Assembly (NCBI GenBank): GCA_949318235.1
Contig: OX439128.1
Span: 56,691,009 to 56,755,008 of the forward strand
DNA: 64,000 nucleotides
Reading direction: 5' to 3'
DNA from: Ecdyonurus torrentis
Taxonomy: Eukaryota; Arthropoda; Insecta; Ephemeroptera; Heptageniidae
Both the position numbers and the translations under genes were made by a program. Shown here one piece after another: positions 27,489 through 41,159 of this stretch. The notes below the pieces were generated by a model. The model was not told where the DNA came from. It did not search any database and worked only from the letters and a program-made list of their open reading frames with translations. Position 1 is the stretch's first letter, and each line of letters begins with the position of its first letter.

Positions 27489-28367
27489 GTGCTTTCTCAT
27501 CGTACTTTTTTGACTGTGGATACGAATTTTGATGATATCTCCGAAACTAATAAAGCTACAGGCTTGCGGTTTGAACTGAAATGTAGGACTAACAGACTTG
27601 CAAAGAAAAGGTTATTACACCTTAATCGCTCCAATGCATACTTTCGCAGTTATAGAGAATCTCAGTTCTTTCTCATCGTACTTTTCAGACCGTAAATACG
27701 ATTTTTGATTATATCTCCGAAACTAATAAAGCTACAGGCTTGCGATTTGAACTAAAATGTAGGACTAACAGACTTGCAAAGAAAAGGTTATTACACCTTA
27801 ATCGCTCCAATGCAAACTTTCGCAGGTATAGAATATCTCAGTGCTTTCTCGTCGTACTTTTCAGACTGTGAATACGATTTTTGATGATATCTCTGAAACT
27901 AGTAAAGCTACAGCCTTGCGAATTGGACTTAAATGTAGCACTAACAGACTTGCAAAGAAAAGGTTATTACACCTTAATGGCTCCAATGCAAACTTTCGCA
28001 GTTATAGAGAATCTCAGTGCTTTCTCATCGTACTTTTCAGACTGTGAATACGATTTTTGATGATATCTCCGAAACTAAAAAAGCTACAAGCTTGCGGTTT
28101 AAAATAAAATTTAGGACTAACAGACTTGCAAAGAAAAGGTTATTACACCTCAATCGCTCGAAAGGAAACTTTCGCAGTAATAGAGAATCGCAGTGCTTTC
28201 TCATCGTTCTTTTTTGACTGTGAATACGATTTTTGATATATCTCCGAAGCTTATAAAGCTACAGGCTTGCGGTTTGAACTAAAATATAGGACTAACAGAC
28301 TTGCAAAGAAAAGGTTATTACACCTTAATCGCTCCAATGCAAACTTTCGCAGGTATAGAATATCTCA

Positions 28368-29100
28368 GTGCTTTCTCGTCGTACTTTTCAGACTGTGAAT
28401 ACGATTTTTGATGATATCTCTGAAACTAGTAAAGCTACAGCCTTGCGAATTTGACTTAAATGTAGCACTAACAGACTTGCAAAGAAAAGGTTATTACACC
28501 TTAATGGCTCCAATGCAAACTTTCGCAGTTATAGAGAATCTCAGTGCTTTGTCATCGTTCTTTTCAGACTGTGAATACGATTGTTGATGATAAATCCGAA
28601 GCTAATAAAGCTACAGGCTTGCGGTTTAAACTAAAATGTAGGACTAACAGACTTGCAAAGAAAAGGTTATTACACCTTAATCGCTCGAATGCATATCTTC
28701 ACAGTTATAGAAAACCTCAGTGCTTTCTCGTCGTACTTTTCAGACTGTGAATGTGATTTTTGATGATATCTCTGAAACTAGTAAAGCTACAGCCTTGCGA
28801 ATTGGACTTAAATGTAGCACTAACAGACTTGCAAAGAAAAGGTTATTACACCTTAATGGCTCCAATGCAAACTTTCGCAGTTATAGAGAATCTCAGTGCT
28901 TTGTCATCGTACTTTTCAGACTGTGAATACGATTGTTGATGATAAATCCGAAGCTAATAAAGCTACAGGCTTGCTGTTTAAACTAAAATGTAGGACTAAC
29001 AGACTTGCAAAGAAAAGGTTATTACACCTTAATCGCTCGAATGCATACTTTCGCAGTTATAGAAAACCTCAGTGCTTTCTCGTCGTACTTTTCAGACTGT
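28368..29100 (+). repeat. c/d dimer block ending in a hybrid monomer
   Basis: Order d, c (28,544), d (28,720), c (28,896). The next unit, starting at 29,072, begins as type d (TCTCGTCG, CAGACTGTGAATACGA) and continues as type b (ATTTTGATGATATCTCCG). This looks like an in-register crossover inside the unit. The block repeats 2,109 bp (12 monomers) downstream at 30,477. Confidence 0.78.
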
Positions 29101-30349
29101 GAATACGAATTTTGATGATATCTCCGAAACTAATAAAGCTACAGGCTTGCAGTTTGAACTGAAATGTAGGACTAACAGACTTGCAAAGAAAACGTTATTA
29201 CACCTTAATCGCTCCAATGCATACTTTCGCAGTTATAGAGAATCTCAGTTCTTTCTCATCGTACTTTTCAGACCGTAAATACGATTGTTGATATTATCTC
29301 CAAAACTAATAAAGCTACAGGCTTGCGGTTTGAACTAAAATGTAGGACTAACAGACTTGCAAAGAAAAGGTTATAACACCTTAATCGCTCCAATGCAAAC
29401 TTTCGCGGTTATAGAGAATCTCAGTGCTTTCTCATCGTACTTTTCAGACTGTGAATACGATTTTTGATGATATCTACGAAACTAAAAAAGCTACAAGCTT
29501 GCGGTTTGAAATAAAATGTAGGACTAACAGACTTGCAAAGAAAAGGTTATTACACCTCAATCGCTCGAATGGAAACTTTCGCAGTAATAGAGAATCGCAG
29601 TGCTTTCTCATAGTTCTTTTTTGACTGTGAATACGATTTTTGATATATCTCCGAAGCTAATAAAGCTACAGGCTTGCGGTTTAAACTTAAATGTAGGACT
29701 AACAGACTTGCAAAGAAAAGGTTATAACACCTTAATCGCAACAATGCAAACTTTCGCATTTATAGAGAATTTCAGTTTTTCTCATAGTACTTTTTAGACT
29801 GCGAATAAGATTTTTGATGATATCTCTAAAACTAATAAAGCTACTCGCTTTCGGTTTGAACTAAAATGTAGTACTAACAGACTTGCAAAGAAAAGGTTAT
29901 TAAACCTTAATCGCTCCAATGCATACTTTCGCAGTTATAGAGAATCTCAGTTCTTTCTCATCGTACTTTTGAGACCGTAAATACGATTGTTGATAATATC
30001 TCCAAAACTAATAAAGCTACAGGCTTGCGGTTTGAACTAAAATGTAGGTTTAACAGACTTGCAAAGAAAAGGTTATTACACCTTAATCGCTCCAATGCAA
30101 ACTTTCGCGGTTATAGAGAATCTCAGTGCTTTCTCATCGTAATTTTCAGACTGTGAATACGATTTTTGATGATATCTCCGAAACTAAAAAAGCTACAAGC
30201 TTGCGGTTTGAAATAAAATGTAGGACTAACAGACTTGCAAAGAAAAGGTTATTACACCTCAATCGCTCGAATGGAAACTTTCGCAGTATTAGAGAATCGC
30301 AGTGCTTTCTCATCGTTCTTTTTTGACTGTGATTACGATTTTTGATATA

Positions 30350-31900
30350 TCTCCGAAGCTAATAAAGCTACAGGCTTGCGGTTTGAACTAAAATGTAGGA
30401 CTAACAGACTTGCAAAGAAAAGGTTATTACACCTTAATCGCTCCAATGCAAACTTTCGCAGGTATAGAATATCTCAGTGCTTTCTTGTCGTACTTTTCAG
30501 ACTGTGAATACGATTTTTGATGATATCTCTGAAACTAGTAAAGCTACAGCCTTGCGAATTTGAGTTAAATGTAGCACTAACAGACTTGCAAAGAAAAGGT
30601 TATTACACCTTAATGGCTCCAATGCAAACTTTCGCAGTTATAGAGAATCTCAGTGCTTTGTCATCGTTCTTTTCAGACTGTGAATACGATTGTTGATGAT
30701 AAATCCGAAGCTAATAAAGCTACAGGCTTGCGGTTTAAACTAAAATGTAGGACTAACAGACTTGCAAAGAAAAGGTTATTACACCTTAATCGCTCGAATG
30801 CATACCTTCACAGTTATAGAAAACCTCAGTGCTTTCTCGTCGTACTTTTCAGACTGTGAATATGATTTTTGATGATATCTCTGAAACTAGTAAAGCTACA
30901 GCCTTGCGAATTGGACTTAAATGTAGCACTAACAGACCTGCAAAGAAAAGGTTATTACACCTTAATGGCTCCAATGCAAACTTTCGCAGTTATAGAGAAT
31001 CTCAGTGCTTTGTCATCGTACTTTTCAGACTGTGAATACGATTGTTGATGATAAATCCGAAGCTAATAAAGCTACAGGCTTGCGGTTTAAACTAAAATGT
31101 AGGACTAACAGACTTGCAAAGAAAAGGTTATTACACCTTTATCGCTCCAATGCAAACTTTCGCAGGTATAGAATATCTCAGTGCTTTCTCGTCGTACTTT
31201 TCAGACTGTGAATACGATTTTTGATGATATCTCTGAAACTAGTAAAGCTACAGCCTTGTGAATTGGACTTAAATGTAGCACTAATAGACTTGCAAAGAAA
31301 AGGTTATTACACCTTAATGGCTCCAATGCAAACTTTCGCAGTTATAGAGAATCTCAGTGCTTTGTCATCGTACTTTTCAGACTGTGAATACGATTGTTGA
31401 TGATAAATCCGAAGCTAAAAAAGCTACAGGCTTGCGGTTTAAACTAAAATGTAGGACTAACAGACTTGCAAAGAAAAGGTTATTACACCTTAATCGCTCG
31501 AATGCATACTTTCGCAGTTATAGAAAACCTCAGTGCTTTCTCGTCGTACTTTTCAGACTGTGAATACGATTTTTGATGATATCTCTAAAACTAGTAAAGC
31601 TACAGCCTTGCGAATTGAACTTAAATGTAGCACTAACAGACTTGCAAAGAAAAGGTTATTACACCTTAATGGCTCCAATGCAAACTTTCGCAGTTATAGA
31701 GAATCTCAGTGCTTTGTCATCGTACTTTTCAGACTGTGAATACGATTGTTGATGATAAATCCGAAGCTAATAAAGCTACAGGCTTGCGGTTTAAACTAAA
31801 ATGTAGGACTAACAGACTTACAAAGAAAAGGTTATTACACCTTATTCGTTCCAATGCAAACTTTCGCAGTTATAGAGAATCTCAGTGCTTTCTCATCGTA
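30350..31900 (+). repeat. 14-monomer HOR, copy 1 (offset 2,463 bp), containing a c/d block
   Basis: Pairs with about 32,813-34,363. Corresponding units start at 30,653/33,116, 30,829/33,292, 31,005/33,468, 31,357/33,820, 31,533/33,996 and 31,709/34,172, all 2,463 bp apart. The copies part near 31,905, where one continues GACTGTGGATACGAATTTTG and the other GACTGTGGATACGATTTTTG. The c/d alternation runs for eight monomers inside it. Confidence 0.85.
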
Positions 31901-32812
31901 CTTTTTGACTGTGGATACGAATTTTGATGATATCTCCGAAACTAATAAAGCTACAGGCTTGCAGTTTGAACTGAAATGTATGACTAACAGACTTGCAAAG
32001 AAAACGTTATTACACCTTAATCGCTCCAATGCATACTTTCGCAGTTATAGAGAATCTCAGTTCTTTCTCATCGTACTTTTCAGACCGTAAATACGATTGT
32101 TGATATTATCTCCAAAACTAATAAAGCTACAGGCTTGCGGTTTGAACTAAAATGTAGGACTAACAGACTTGCAAAGAAAAGGTTATTACACCTTAATCGC
32201 TCCAATGCAAACTTTCGCGGTTATAGAGAATCTCATTGCTTTCTCATCGTACTTTTCAGACTGTGAATACGATTTTTGATGATATATACGAAACTAATAA
32301 AGCTACAGGCTTGCGGTTTGAACTGAAATGTAGGACTAACAGACTTGCAAAGAAAACGTTATTACACCTTAATGGCTCCAATGCAAACTTTCGCAGTTAT
32401 AGAGAATCTCAGTGCTTTGTCATCGTACTTTTCAGACTGTGAATACGATTGTTGATGATAAATCCGAAGCTAATAAAGCTACAGGCTTGCGGTTTAAACT
32501 AAAATGTAGGACTAACAGACTTACAAAGAAAAGGTTATTACACCTTAATGGCTCGAATGCATACTTTCACAGTTTTAGAAAACCTCATTGCTTTCTCGTC
32601 GTACTTTTCAGACTGTGAATACGATTTTTGATGATATATACGAAACTAAAAAAGCTACAAGCTTGCGGTTTGAAATAAAATGTAGGACTAACAGACTTGC
32701 AAAGAAAAGGTTATTACACCTCAATCGCTCGAATGGAAACTTTCGCAGTAATAGAGAATCGCAGTGCTTTCTCATCGTTCTTTTTTGACTGTGGATACGA
32801 ATTTTGATGATA

Positions 32813-34363
32813 TCTCCGAAGCTAATAAAGCTACAGGCTTGCGGTTTGAACTAAAATGTAGGACTAACAGACTTGCAAAGAAAAGGTTATTACACCTTAA
32901 TCGCTCCAATGCAAACTTTCGCAGGTATAGAATATCTCAGTGCTTTCTCGTCGTACTTTTCAGACTGTGAATACGATTTTTGATGATATCTCTGAAACTA
33001 GTAAAGCTACAGCCTTGCGAATTTGACTTAAATGTAGCACTAACAGACTTGTAAAGAAAAGGTTATTACACCTTAATGGCTCCAATGCAAACTTTCGCAG
33101 TTATAGAGAATCTCAGTGCTTTGTCATCGTTCTTTTCAGACTGTGAATACGATTGTTGATGATAAATCCGAAGCTAATAAAGCTACAGGCTTGCGGTTTA
33201 AACTAAAATGTAGGACTAACAGACTTGCAAAGAAAAGGTTATTACACCTTAATCGCTCGAATGCATACTTTCACAGTTATAGAAAACCTCAGTGCTTTCT
33301 CGTCGTACTTTTCAGACTGTGAATATGATTTTTGATGATATCTCTGAAACTAGTAAAGCTACAGCCTTGCGAATTGGACTTAAATGTAGCACTAACAGAC
33401 TTGCAAAGAAAAGGTTATTACACCTTAATGGCTCCAATGCAAACTTTCGCAGTTATAGAGAATCTCAGTGCTTTGTCATCGTACTTTTCAGACTGTGAAT
33501 ACGATTGTTGATGATAAATCCAAAGCTAATAAAGCTACAGGCTTGCGGTTTAAACTAAAATGTAGGACTAACAGACTTGCAAAGAAAAGGTTATTACACC
33601 TTTATCGCTCCAATGCAAACTTTCGCAGGTATAGAATATCTCAGTGCTTTCTCGTCGTACTTTTCAGACTGTGAATACGATTTTTGATGATATTTCTGAA
33701 ACTAGTAAAGCTACAGCCTTGTGAATTGGACTTAAATGTAGCACTAACAGACTTGCAAAGAAAAGGTTATTACACCTTATTCGCTCCAATGCAAACTTTC
33801 GCAGTTATAGAGAATCTCAGTGCTTTGTCATCGTACTTTTCAGACTGTGAATACGATTGTTGATGATAAATCCGAAGCTAATAAAGCTACAGGCTTGCGG
33901 TTTAAACTAAAATGTAGGACTAACAGACTTGCAAAGAAAAGGTTATTACACCTTAATCGCTCGAATGCATACTTTCGCAGTTATAGAAAACCTCAGTGCT
34001 TTCTCGTCGTACTTTTCAGACTGTGAATACGATTTTTGATGATATCTCTGAAACTAGTAAAGCTACAGCCTTGCGAATTGGACTTAAATGTAGCACTAAC
34101 AGACTTGCAAAGAAAAGGTTATTACACCTTAATGGCTCCAATGCAAACTTTCGCAGTTATAGAGAATCTCAGTGCTTTGTCATCGTACTTTTCAGACTGT
34201 GAATACGATTGTTGATGATAAATCCGAAGCTAATAAAGCTACAGGCTTGCGGTTTAAACTAAAATGTAGGACTAACAGACTTACAAAGAAAAGGTTATTA
34301 CACCTTATTCGCTCCAATGCAAACTTTCGCAGTTATAGAGAATCTCAGTGCTTTCTCATCGTA
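32813..34363 (+). repeat. 14-monomer HOR, copy 2, itself copied at 36.5-37.9 kb
   Basis: The second copy of about 30,350-31,900. Its right part is copied once more at an offset of 3,515 bp (20 monomers): 33,292/36,807, 33,468/36,983, 33,820/37,335, 33,996/37,511 and 34,172/37,687. The 33.3-kb and 36.8-kb copies share the private variants GATAAATCCAAAGC (near 33,513 and 37,028) and GATATTTCTGAAAC (near 33,687 and 37,202), which the first copy lacks. The order of events was therefore 14-mer duplication first and 20-mer duplication later. Confidence 0.85.
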
Positions 34364-36454
34364 CTTTTTTGACTGTGGATACGATTTTTGATATATCTCC
34401 GAAGCTAATAAAGCTACAGGTTTGCGGTTTAAACTTAAATGTAGGACTAACAGACTTGCGAAGAAAAGGTTATAACACCTTAATCGCAACAATGCAAACT
34501 TTCGCAGTTATAGAGAATCTCAGTTTTTCTCATATTACTTTTTAGACTGCGAATAAGATTTTTGATGATACCTCTAAAACTAATAAAGCTACTCGCTTTC
34601 GGTTTGAACTAAAATGTAGTACTAACAGACTTGCAAAGAAAAGGTTATTAAACCTTAATCGCTCCAATGCATACTTTCGCAGTTATAGAGAATCTCAGTT
34701 CTTTCTCATCGTACTTTTCAAACCGTATATACGATTGTTGATGATATCTCCAAAACTAATAAAGCTACAGGCTTGCGGTTTGAACTAAAATGTAGGACTA
34801 ACAGACTTGCAAAGAAAAGGTTATTACACCTTAATCGCTCCAATGCAAACTTTCGCGGTTATAGAGAATCTCATTGCTTTCTCATCGTACTTTTCAGACT
34901 GTGAATACGATTTTTGATGATATATACGAAACTAAAAAAGCTACAAGCTTGCGGTTTGAAATAAAATGTAGGACTAACAGACTTGCAAAGAAAAGGTTAT
35001 TACACCTCAATCGCTCGAATGGAAACTTTCGCAGTAATAGAGAATCGCAGTGCTTTCTCATCGTTCTTTTTTGACTGTGAATACGATTTTTGATATATCT
35101 CCGAAGCTAATAAAGCTACAGGTTTGCGGTTTAAACTTAAATGTAGGACTAACAGACTTGCGAAGAAAAGGTTATAACACCTTAATCGCAACAATGCAAA
35201 CTTTCGCAGTTATAGAGAATCTCAGTTTTTCTCATAGTACTTTTTAGACTGCGAATAAGATTTTTGATGATACCTCTAAAACTAATAAAGCTACTCGCTT
35301 TCGGTTTGAACTAAAATGTAGTACTAACAGACTTGCAAAGAAAAGGTTATTAAACCTTAATCGCTCCAATGCATACTTTCGCAGTTATAGAGAATCTCAG
35401 TTCTTTCTCATCGTACTTTTCAGACCGTAAATACGATTGTTGATGATATCTCCAAAACTAATAAAGCTACAGGCTTGCGGTTTGAACTAAAATGTAGGTT
35501 TAACAGACTTGCAAAGAAAAGGTTATTACACCTTAATCGCTCCAATGCAAACTTTCGCGGTTATAGAGAATCTCAGTGCTTTCTCATCGTAATTTTCAGA
35601 CTGTGAATACGATTTTTGATGATATCTCCGAAACTAAAAAAGCTACAAGCTTGCGGTTTGAAATAAAATGTAGGACTAACAGACTTGCAAAGAAAAGGTT
35701 ATTACACCTCAATCGCTCAAATGGAAACTTTCGCAGTATTAGAGAATCGCAGTGCTTTCTCATCGTTCTTTTTTGACTGTGAATACGATTTTTGATATAT
35801 CTCCGAAGCTAATAAAGCTACAGGCTTGCGGTTTGAACTAAAATGTAGGACTAACAGACTTGCAAAGAAAAGGTTATTACACCTTAATCGCTTCAATGCA
35901 AACTTTCGCAGTTATAGAGAATCTCAGTGCTTTCTCAACGTAGTTTTCAGACTGTGGATACGAATTTTGATGATATCTCCGAAACTAATAAAGCTACAGG
36001 CTTGCGGTTTGAACTGAAATGTAGGACTAACAGACTTGCAAAGAAAACGTTATTACACCTTAATGGCTCCAATGCAAACTTTCGCAGTTATAGAGAATCT
36101 CAGTGCTTTGTCATCGTACTTTTCAGACTGTGAATACGATTGTTGATGATAAATCCGAAGCTAATAAAGCTACAGGCATGCGGTTTAAACTAAAATGTAG
36201 GACTAACAGACTTACAAAGAAAAGGTTATTACACCTTAATGGCTCCAATGCAAACTTTCGCAGTTATAGAGAATCTCAGTGCTTTGTCATCGTACATTTC
36301 AGACTGTGAATACGATTGTTGATGATAAATCCGAAGCTAATAAAGCTACAGGCTTGCGGTTTAAACTAAAATAAAGGACTAACAGACTTACAAAGAAAAG
36401 GTTATTACACCTTATTCGCTCCAATGCAAACTTTCGCAGTTATAGAGAATCTCA

Positions 36455-37895
36455 GTGCTTTCTCATCGTACTTTTTTGACTGTGGATACGAATTTTGATG
36501 ATATCTCCGAAGCTAATAAAGCTACAGGCTTGCGGTTTGAACTAAAATGTAGGACTAACAGACTTGCAAAGAAAAGGTTATTACACCTTAATCGCTCCAA
36601 TGCAAACTTTCGCAGGTATAGAATATCTCAGTGCTTTCTCGTCGTACTTTTCAGACTGTGAATACGATTGTTGATGATAAATCCGAAGCTAATAAAGCTA
36701 CAGGCTTGCGGTTTAAACTAAAATGTAGGACTAACAGACTTGCAAAGAAAAGGTTATTACACCTTAATCGCTCGAATGCATACTTTCACAGTTATAGAAA
36801 ACCTCAGTGCTTTCTCGTCGTACTTTTCAGACTGTGAATATGATTTTTGATGATATCTCTGAAACTAGTAAAGCTACAGCCTTGCGAATTGGACTTAAAT
36901 GTAGCACTAACAGACTTGCAAAGAAAAGGTTATTACACCTTAATGGCTCCAATGCAAACTTTCGCAGTTATAGAGAATCTCAGTGCTTTGTCATCGTACT
37001 TTTCAGACTGTGAATACGATTGTTGATGATAAATCCAAAGCTAATAAAGCTACAGGCTTGCGGTTTAAACTAAAATGTAGGACTAACAGACTTGCAAAGA
37101 AAAGGTTATTACACCTTTATCGCTCCAATGCAAACTTTCGCAGGTATAGAATATCTCAGTGCTTTCTCGTCGTACTTTTCAGACTGTGAATACGATTTTT
37201 GATGATATTTCTGAAACTAGTAAAGCTACAGCCTTGTGAATTGGACTTAAATGTAGCACTAACAGACTTGCAAAGAAAAGGTTATTACACCTTATTCGCT
37301 CCAATGCAAACTTTCGCAGTTATAGAGAATCTCAGTGCTTTGTCATCGTACTTTTCAGACTGTGAATACGATTGTTGATGATAAATCCGAAGCTAATAAA
37401 GCTACAGGCTTGCGGTTTAAACTAAAATGTAGGACTAACAGACTTGCAAAGAAAAGGTTATTACACCTTAATCGCTCGAATGCATACTTTCGCAGTTATA
37501 GAAAACCTCAGTGCTTTCTCGTCGTACTTTTCAGACTGTGAATACGATTTTTGATGATATCTCTGAAACTAGTAAAGCTACAGCCTTGCGAATTGGACTT
37601 AAATGTAGCACTAACAGACTTGCAAAGAAAAGGTTATTACACCTTAATGGCTCCAATGCAAACTTTCGCAGTTATAGAGAATCTCAGTGCTTTGTCATCG
37701 TACTTTTCAGACTGTGAATACGATTGTTGATGATAAATCCGAAGCTAATAAAGCTACAGGCTTGCGGTTTAAACTAAAATGTAGGACTAACAGACTTACA
37801 AAGAAAAGGTTATTACACCTTATTCGCTCCAATGCAAACTTTCGCAGTTATAGAGAATCTCAGTGCTTTCTCATCGTACTTTTTTGACTGTGGAT
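36455..37895 (+). repeat. Youngest c/d block: copy of 32.8-34.4 kb
   Basis: Units from 36,807 to about 37,890 match 33,292 to about 34,375 at a constant offset of 3,515 bp, while the first unit at 36,455 matches 32,764 at 3,691 bp. One monomer is therefore missing here. The unit at 36,631 is a hybrid: type d to GACTGTGAATACGATTG, then type c (GATAAATCCGAAGC). It marks the likely place where a monomer was lost by crossover. Confidence 0.83.
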
Positions 37896-38159
37896 ACGAA
37901 TTTTGATGATATCTCCGAAACTAATAAAGCTACAGGCTTGCAGTTTGAACTGAAATGTAGGACTAACAGACTTGCAAAGAAAACATTATTACACCTTAAT
38001 CGGTCCAATGCATACTTTCGCAGTTATAGAGAATCTCAGTTCTTTCTCATCGTACTTTTCAGACCGTAAATACGATTGTTGATATTATCTCCAAAACTAA
38101 TAAAGCTACAGGCTTGCGGTTTGAACAAAAATGTAGGACTAACAGACTTGCAAAGAAAA

Positions 38160-41155
38160 GGTTATTACACCTTAATCGCTCCAATGCAAACTTTCGCGGT
38201 TATAGAGAATCTCAGTGCTTTCTCATCGTACTTTTCAGACTGTGAATACGATTATTGATGATATCTACGAAACTAAAAAAGCTACAAGCTTGCGGTTTGA
38301 AATAAAATGTAGGACTAACAGACTTGCAAAGAAAATGTTATTACACCTCAATCGCTCGAATGGAAACTTTCGCAGTAATAGAGAATCTCAGTGCTTTCTC
38401 ATCGTACTTTTTGACTGTGGATACGAATTTTGATGATATCTCCGAAACTAATAAAGCTACAGGCTTGCAGTTTGAACTGAAATGTATGACTAACAGACTT
38501 GCAAAGAAAACGTTATTACACCTTAATCGCTCCAATGCATACTTTCGCAGTTATAGAGAATCTCAGTTCTTTCTCATCGTACTTTTCAGACCGTAAATAC
38601 GATTGTTGATATTATCTCCAAAACTAATAAAGCTACAGGCTTGCGGTTTGAACTAAAATGTAGGACTAACAGACTTGCAAAGAAAAGGTTATTACACCTT
38701 AATCGCTCCAATGCAAACTTTCGCGGTTATAGAGAATCTCATTGCTTTCTCATCGTACTTTTCAGACTGTGAATACGATTTTTGATGATATATACGAAAC
38801 TAAAAAAGCTACAAGCTTGCGGTTTGAAATAAAATGTAGGACTAACAGACTTGCAAAGAAAAGGTTATTACACCTTAATCGCTCCAATGCAAACTTTCGC
38901 GGTTATAGAGAATCTCAGTGCTTTCTCATCGTACTTTTCAGACTGTGAATACGATTTTTGATGATATCTACGAAACTAAAAAAGCTACAAGCTTGCGGTT
39001 TGAAATAAAATGTAGGACTAACAGACTTGCAAAGAAAATGTTATTACACCTCAATCGCTCGAATGGAAACTTTCGCAGTAATAGAGAATCTCAGTGCTTT
39101 CTCATCGTACTTTTTGACTGTGGATACGAATTTTGATGATATCTCCGAAACTAATAAAGCTACAGGCTTGCAGTTTGAACTGAAATGTATGACTAACAGA
39201 CTTGCAAAGAAAACGTTATTACACCTTAATCGCTCCAATGCATACTTTCGCAGTTATAGAGAATCTCAGTTCTTTCTCATCGTACTTTTCAGACCGTAAA
39301 TACGATTGTTGATATTATCTCCAAAACTAATAAAGCTACAGGCTTGCGGTTTGAACTAAAATGTAGGACTAACAGACTTGCAAAGAAAAGGTTATTACAC
39401 CTTAATCGCTCCAATGCAAACTTTCGCGGTTATAGAGAATCTCATTGCTTTCTCATCGTACTTTTCAGGCTGTGAATACGATTTTTGATGATATATACGA
39501 AACTAAAAAAGCTACAAGCTTGCGGTTTGAAATAAAATGTAGGACTAACAGACTTGCAAAGAAAAGGTTATTACACCTCAATCGCTCGAATGGAAACTTT
39601 CGCAGTAATAGAGAATCGCAGTGCTTTCTCATCGTTCTTTTTTGACTGTGAATACGATTTTTGATATATCTCCGAAGCTAATAAAGCTACAGGTTTGCGG
39701 TTTAAACTTAAATGTAGGACTAACAGACTTGCGAAGAAAAGGTTATAACACCTTAATCGCAACAATGCAAACTTTCGCAGTTATAGAGAATCTCAGTTTT
39801 TCTCATAGTACTTTTTAGACTGCGAATAAGATTTTTGATGATACCTCTAAAACTAATAAAGCTACTCGCTTTCGGTTAGAACTAAAATGTAGTACTAACA
39901 GACTTGCAAAGAAAAGGTTATTAAACCTTAATCGCTCCAATGCATACTTTCGCAGTTATAGAGAATCTCAGTTCTTTCTCATCGTACTTTTCAAACCGTA
40001 AATACGATTGTTGATGATATCTCCAAAACTAATAAAGCTACAGGCTTGCGGTTTGAACTAAAATGTAGGACTAACAGACTTGCAAAGAAAAGGTTATTAC
40101 ACCTTAATCGCTCCAATGCAAACTTTCGCGGTTATAGAGAATCTCATTGCTTTCTCATCGTACTTTTCAGACTGTGAATACGATTTTTGATGATATATAC
40201 GAAACTAAAAAAGCTACAAGCTTGCGGTTTGAAATAAAATGTAGGACTAACAGACTTGCAAAGAAAAGGTTATTACACCTCAATCGCTCGAATGGAAACT
40301 TTCGCAGTAATAGAGAATCGCAGTGCTTTCTCATCGTTCTTTTTTGACTGTGAATACGATTTTTGATATATCTCCGAAGCTAATAAAGCTACAGGTTTGC
40401 GGTTTAAACTTAAATGTAGGACTAACAGACTTGCGAAGAAAAGGTTATAACACCTTAATCGCAACAATGCAAACTTTCGCAGTTATAGAGAATATCAGTT
40501 TTTCTCATAGTACTTTTTAGACTGCGAATAAGATTTTTGATGATACCTCTAAAACTAATAAAGCTACTCGCTTTCGGTTTGAACTAAAATGTAGTACTAA
40601 CAGACTTGCAAAGAAAAGGTTATTAAACCTTAATCGCTCCAATGCATACTTTCGCAGTTATAGAGAATCTCAGTTCTTTCTCATCGTACTTTTCAGACCG
40701 TAAATACGATTGTTGATGATATCTCCAAAACTAATAAAGCTACAGGCTTGCGGTTTGAACTAAAATGTAGGACTAACAGACTTGCAAAGAAAAGGTTATT
40801 ACACCTTAATCGCTCCAATGCAAACTTTCGCGGTTATAGAGAATCTCATTGCTTTCTCATCGTACTTTTCAGACTGTGAATACGATTTTTGATGATATAT
40901 ACGAAACTAAAAAAGCTACAAGCTTGCGGTTTGAAATAAAATGTAGGACTAACAGACTTGCAAAGAAAAGGTTATTACACCTCAATCGCTCGAATGGAAA
41001 CTTTCGCAGTAATAGAGAAACGCAGTGCTTTCTCATCGTTCTTTTTTGACTGTGAATACGATTTTTGATATATCTCCGAAGCTAATAAAGCTACAGGTTT
41101 GCGGTTTAAACTTAAATGTAGGACTAACAGACTTGCGAAGAAAAGGTTATAACAC
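38160..41155 (+). repeat. Tandem tetramer HOR, 702-703 bp, about four copies
   Basis: Equivalent units start at 38,742, 39,445, 40,147 and 40,849, spaced 703, 702 and 702 bp. All carry CTCATTGCTTTCTCATC and GATGATATATACGAAAC. The first two periods (38,2xx and 38,9xx) share GAAAATGTTATTACACC and a short GTACTTTTTGACTG. The last two and a half share CTACAGGTTTGCGG, CTTGCGAAGAAAAG and CAGTTTTTCTCATAG. 702 equals 4x176-2, as expected from one-base-short monomers. A shorter two-copy version sits at about 34,381-35,480. It is the shortest perfectly regular HOR in array 1 apart from the c/d dimer. Confidence 0.85.
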
Positions 41156-41159
41156 CTTA

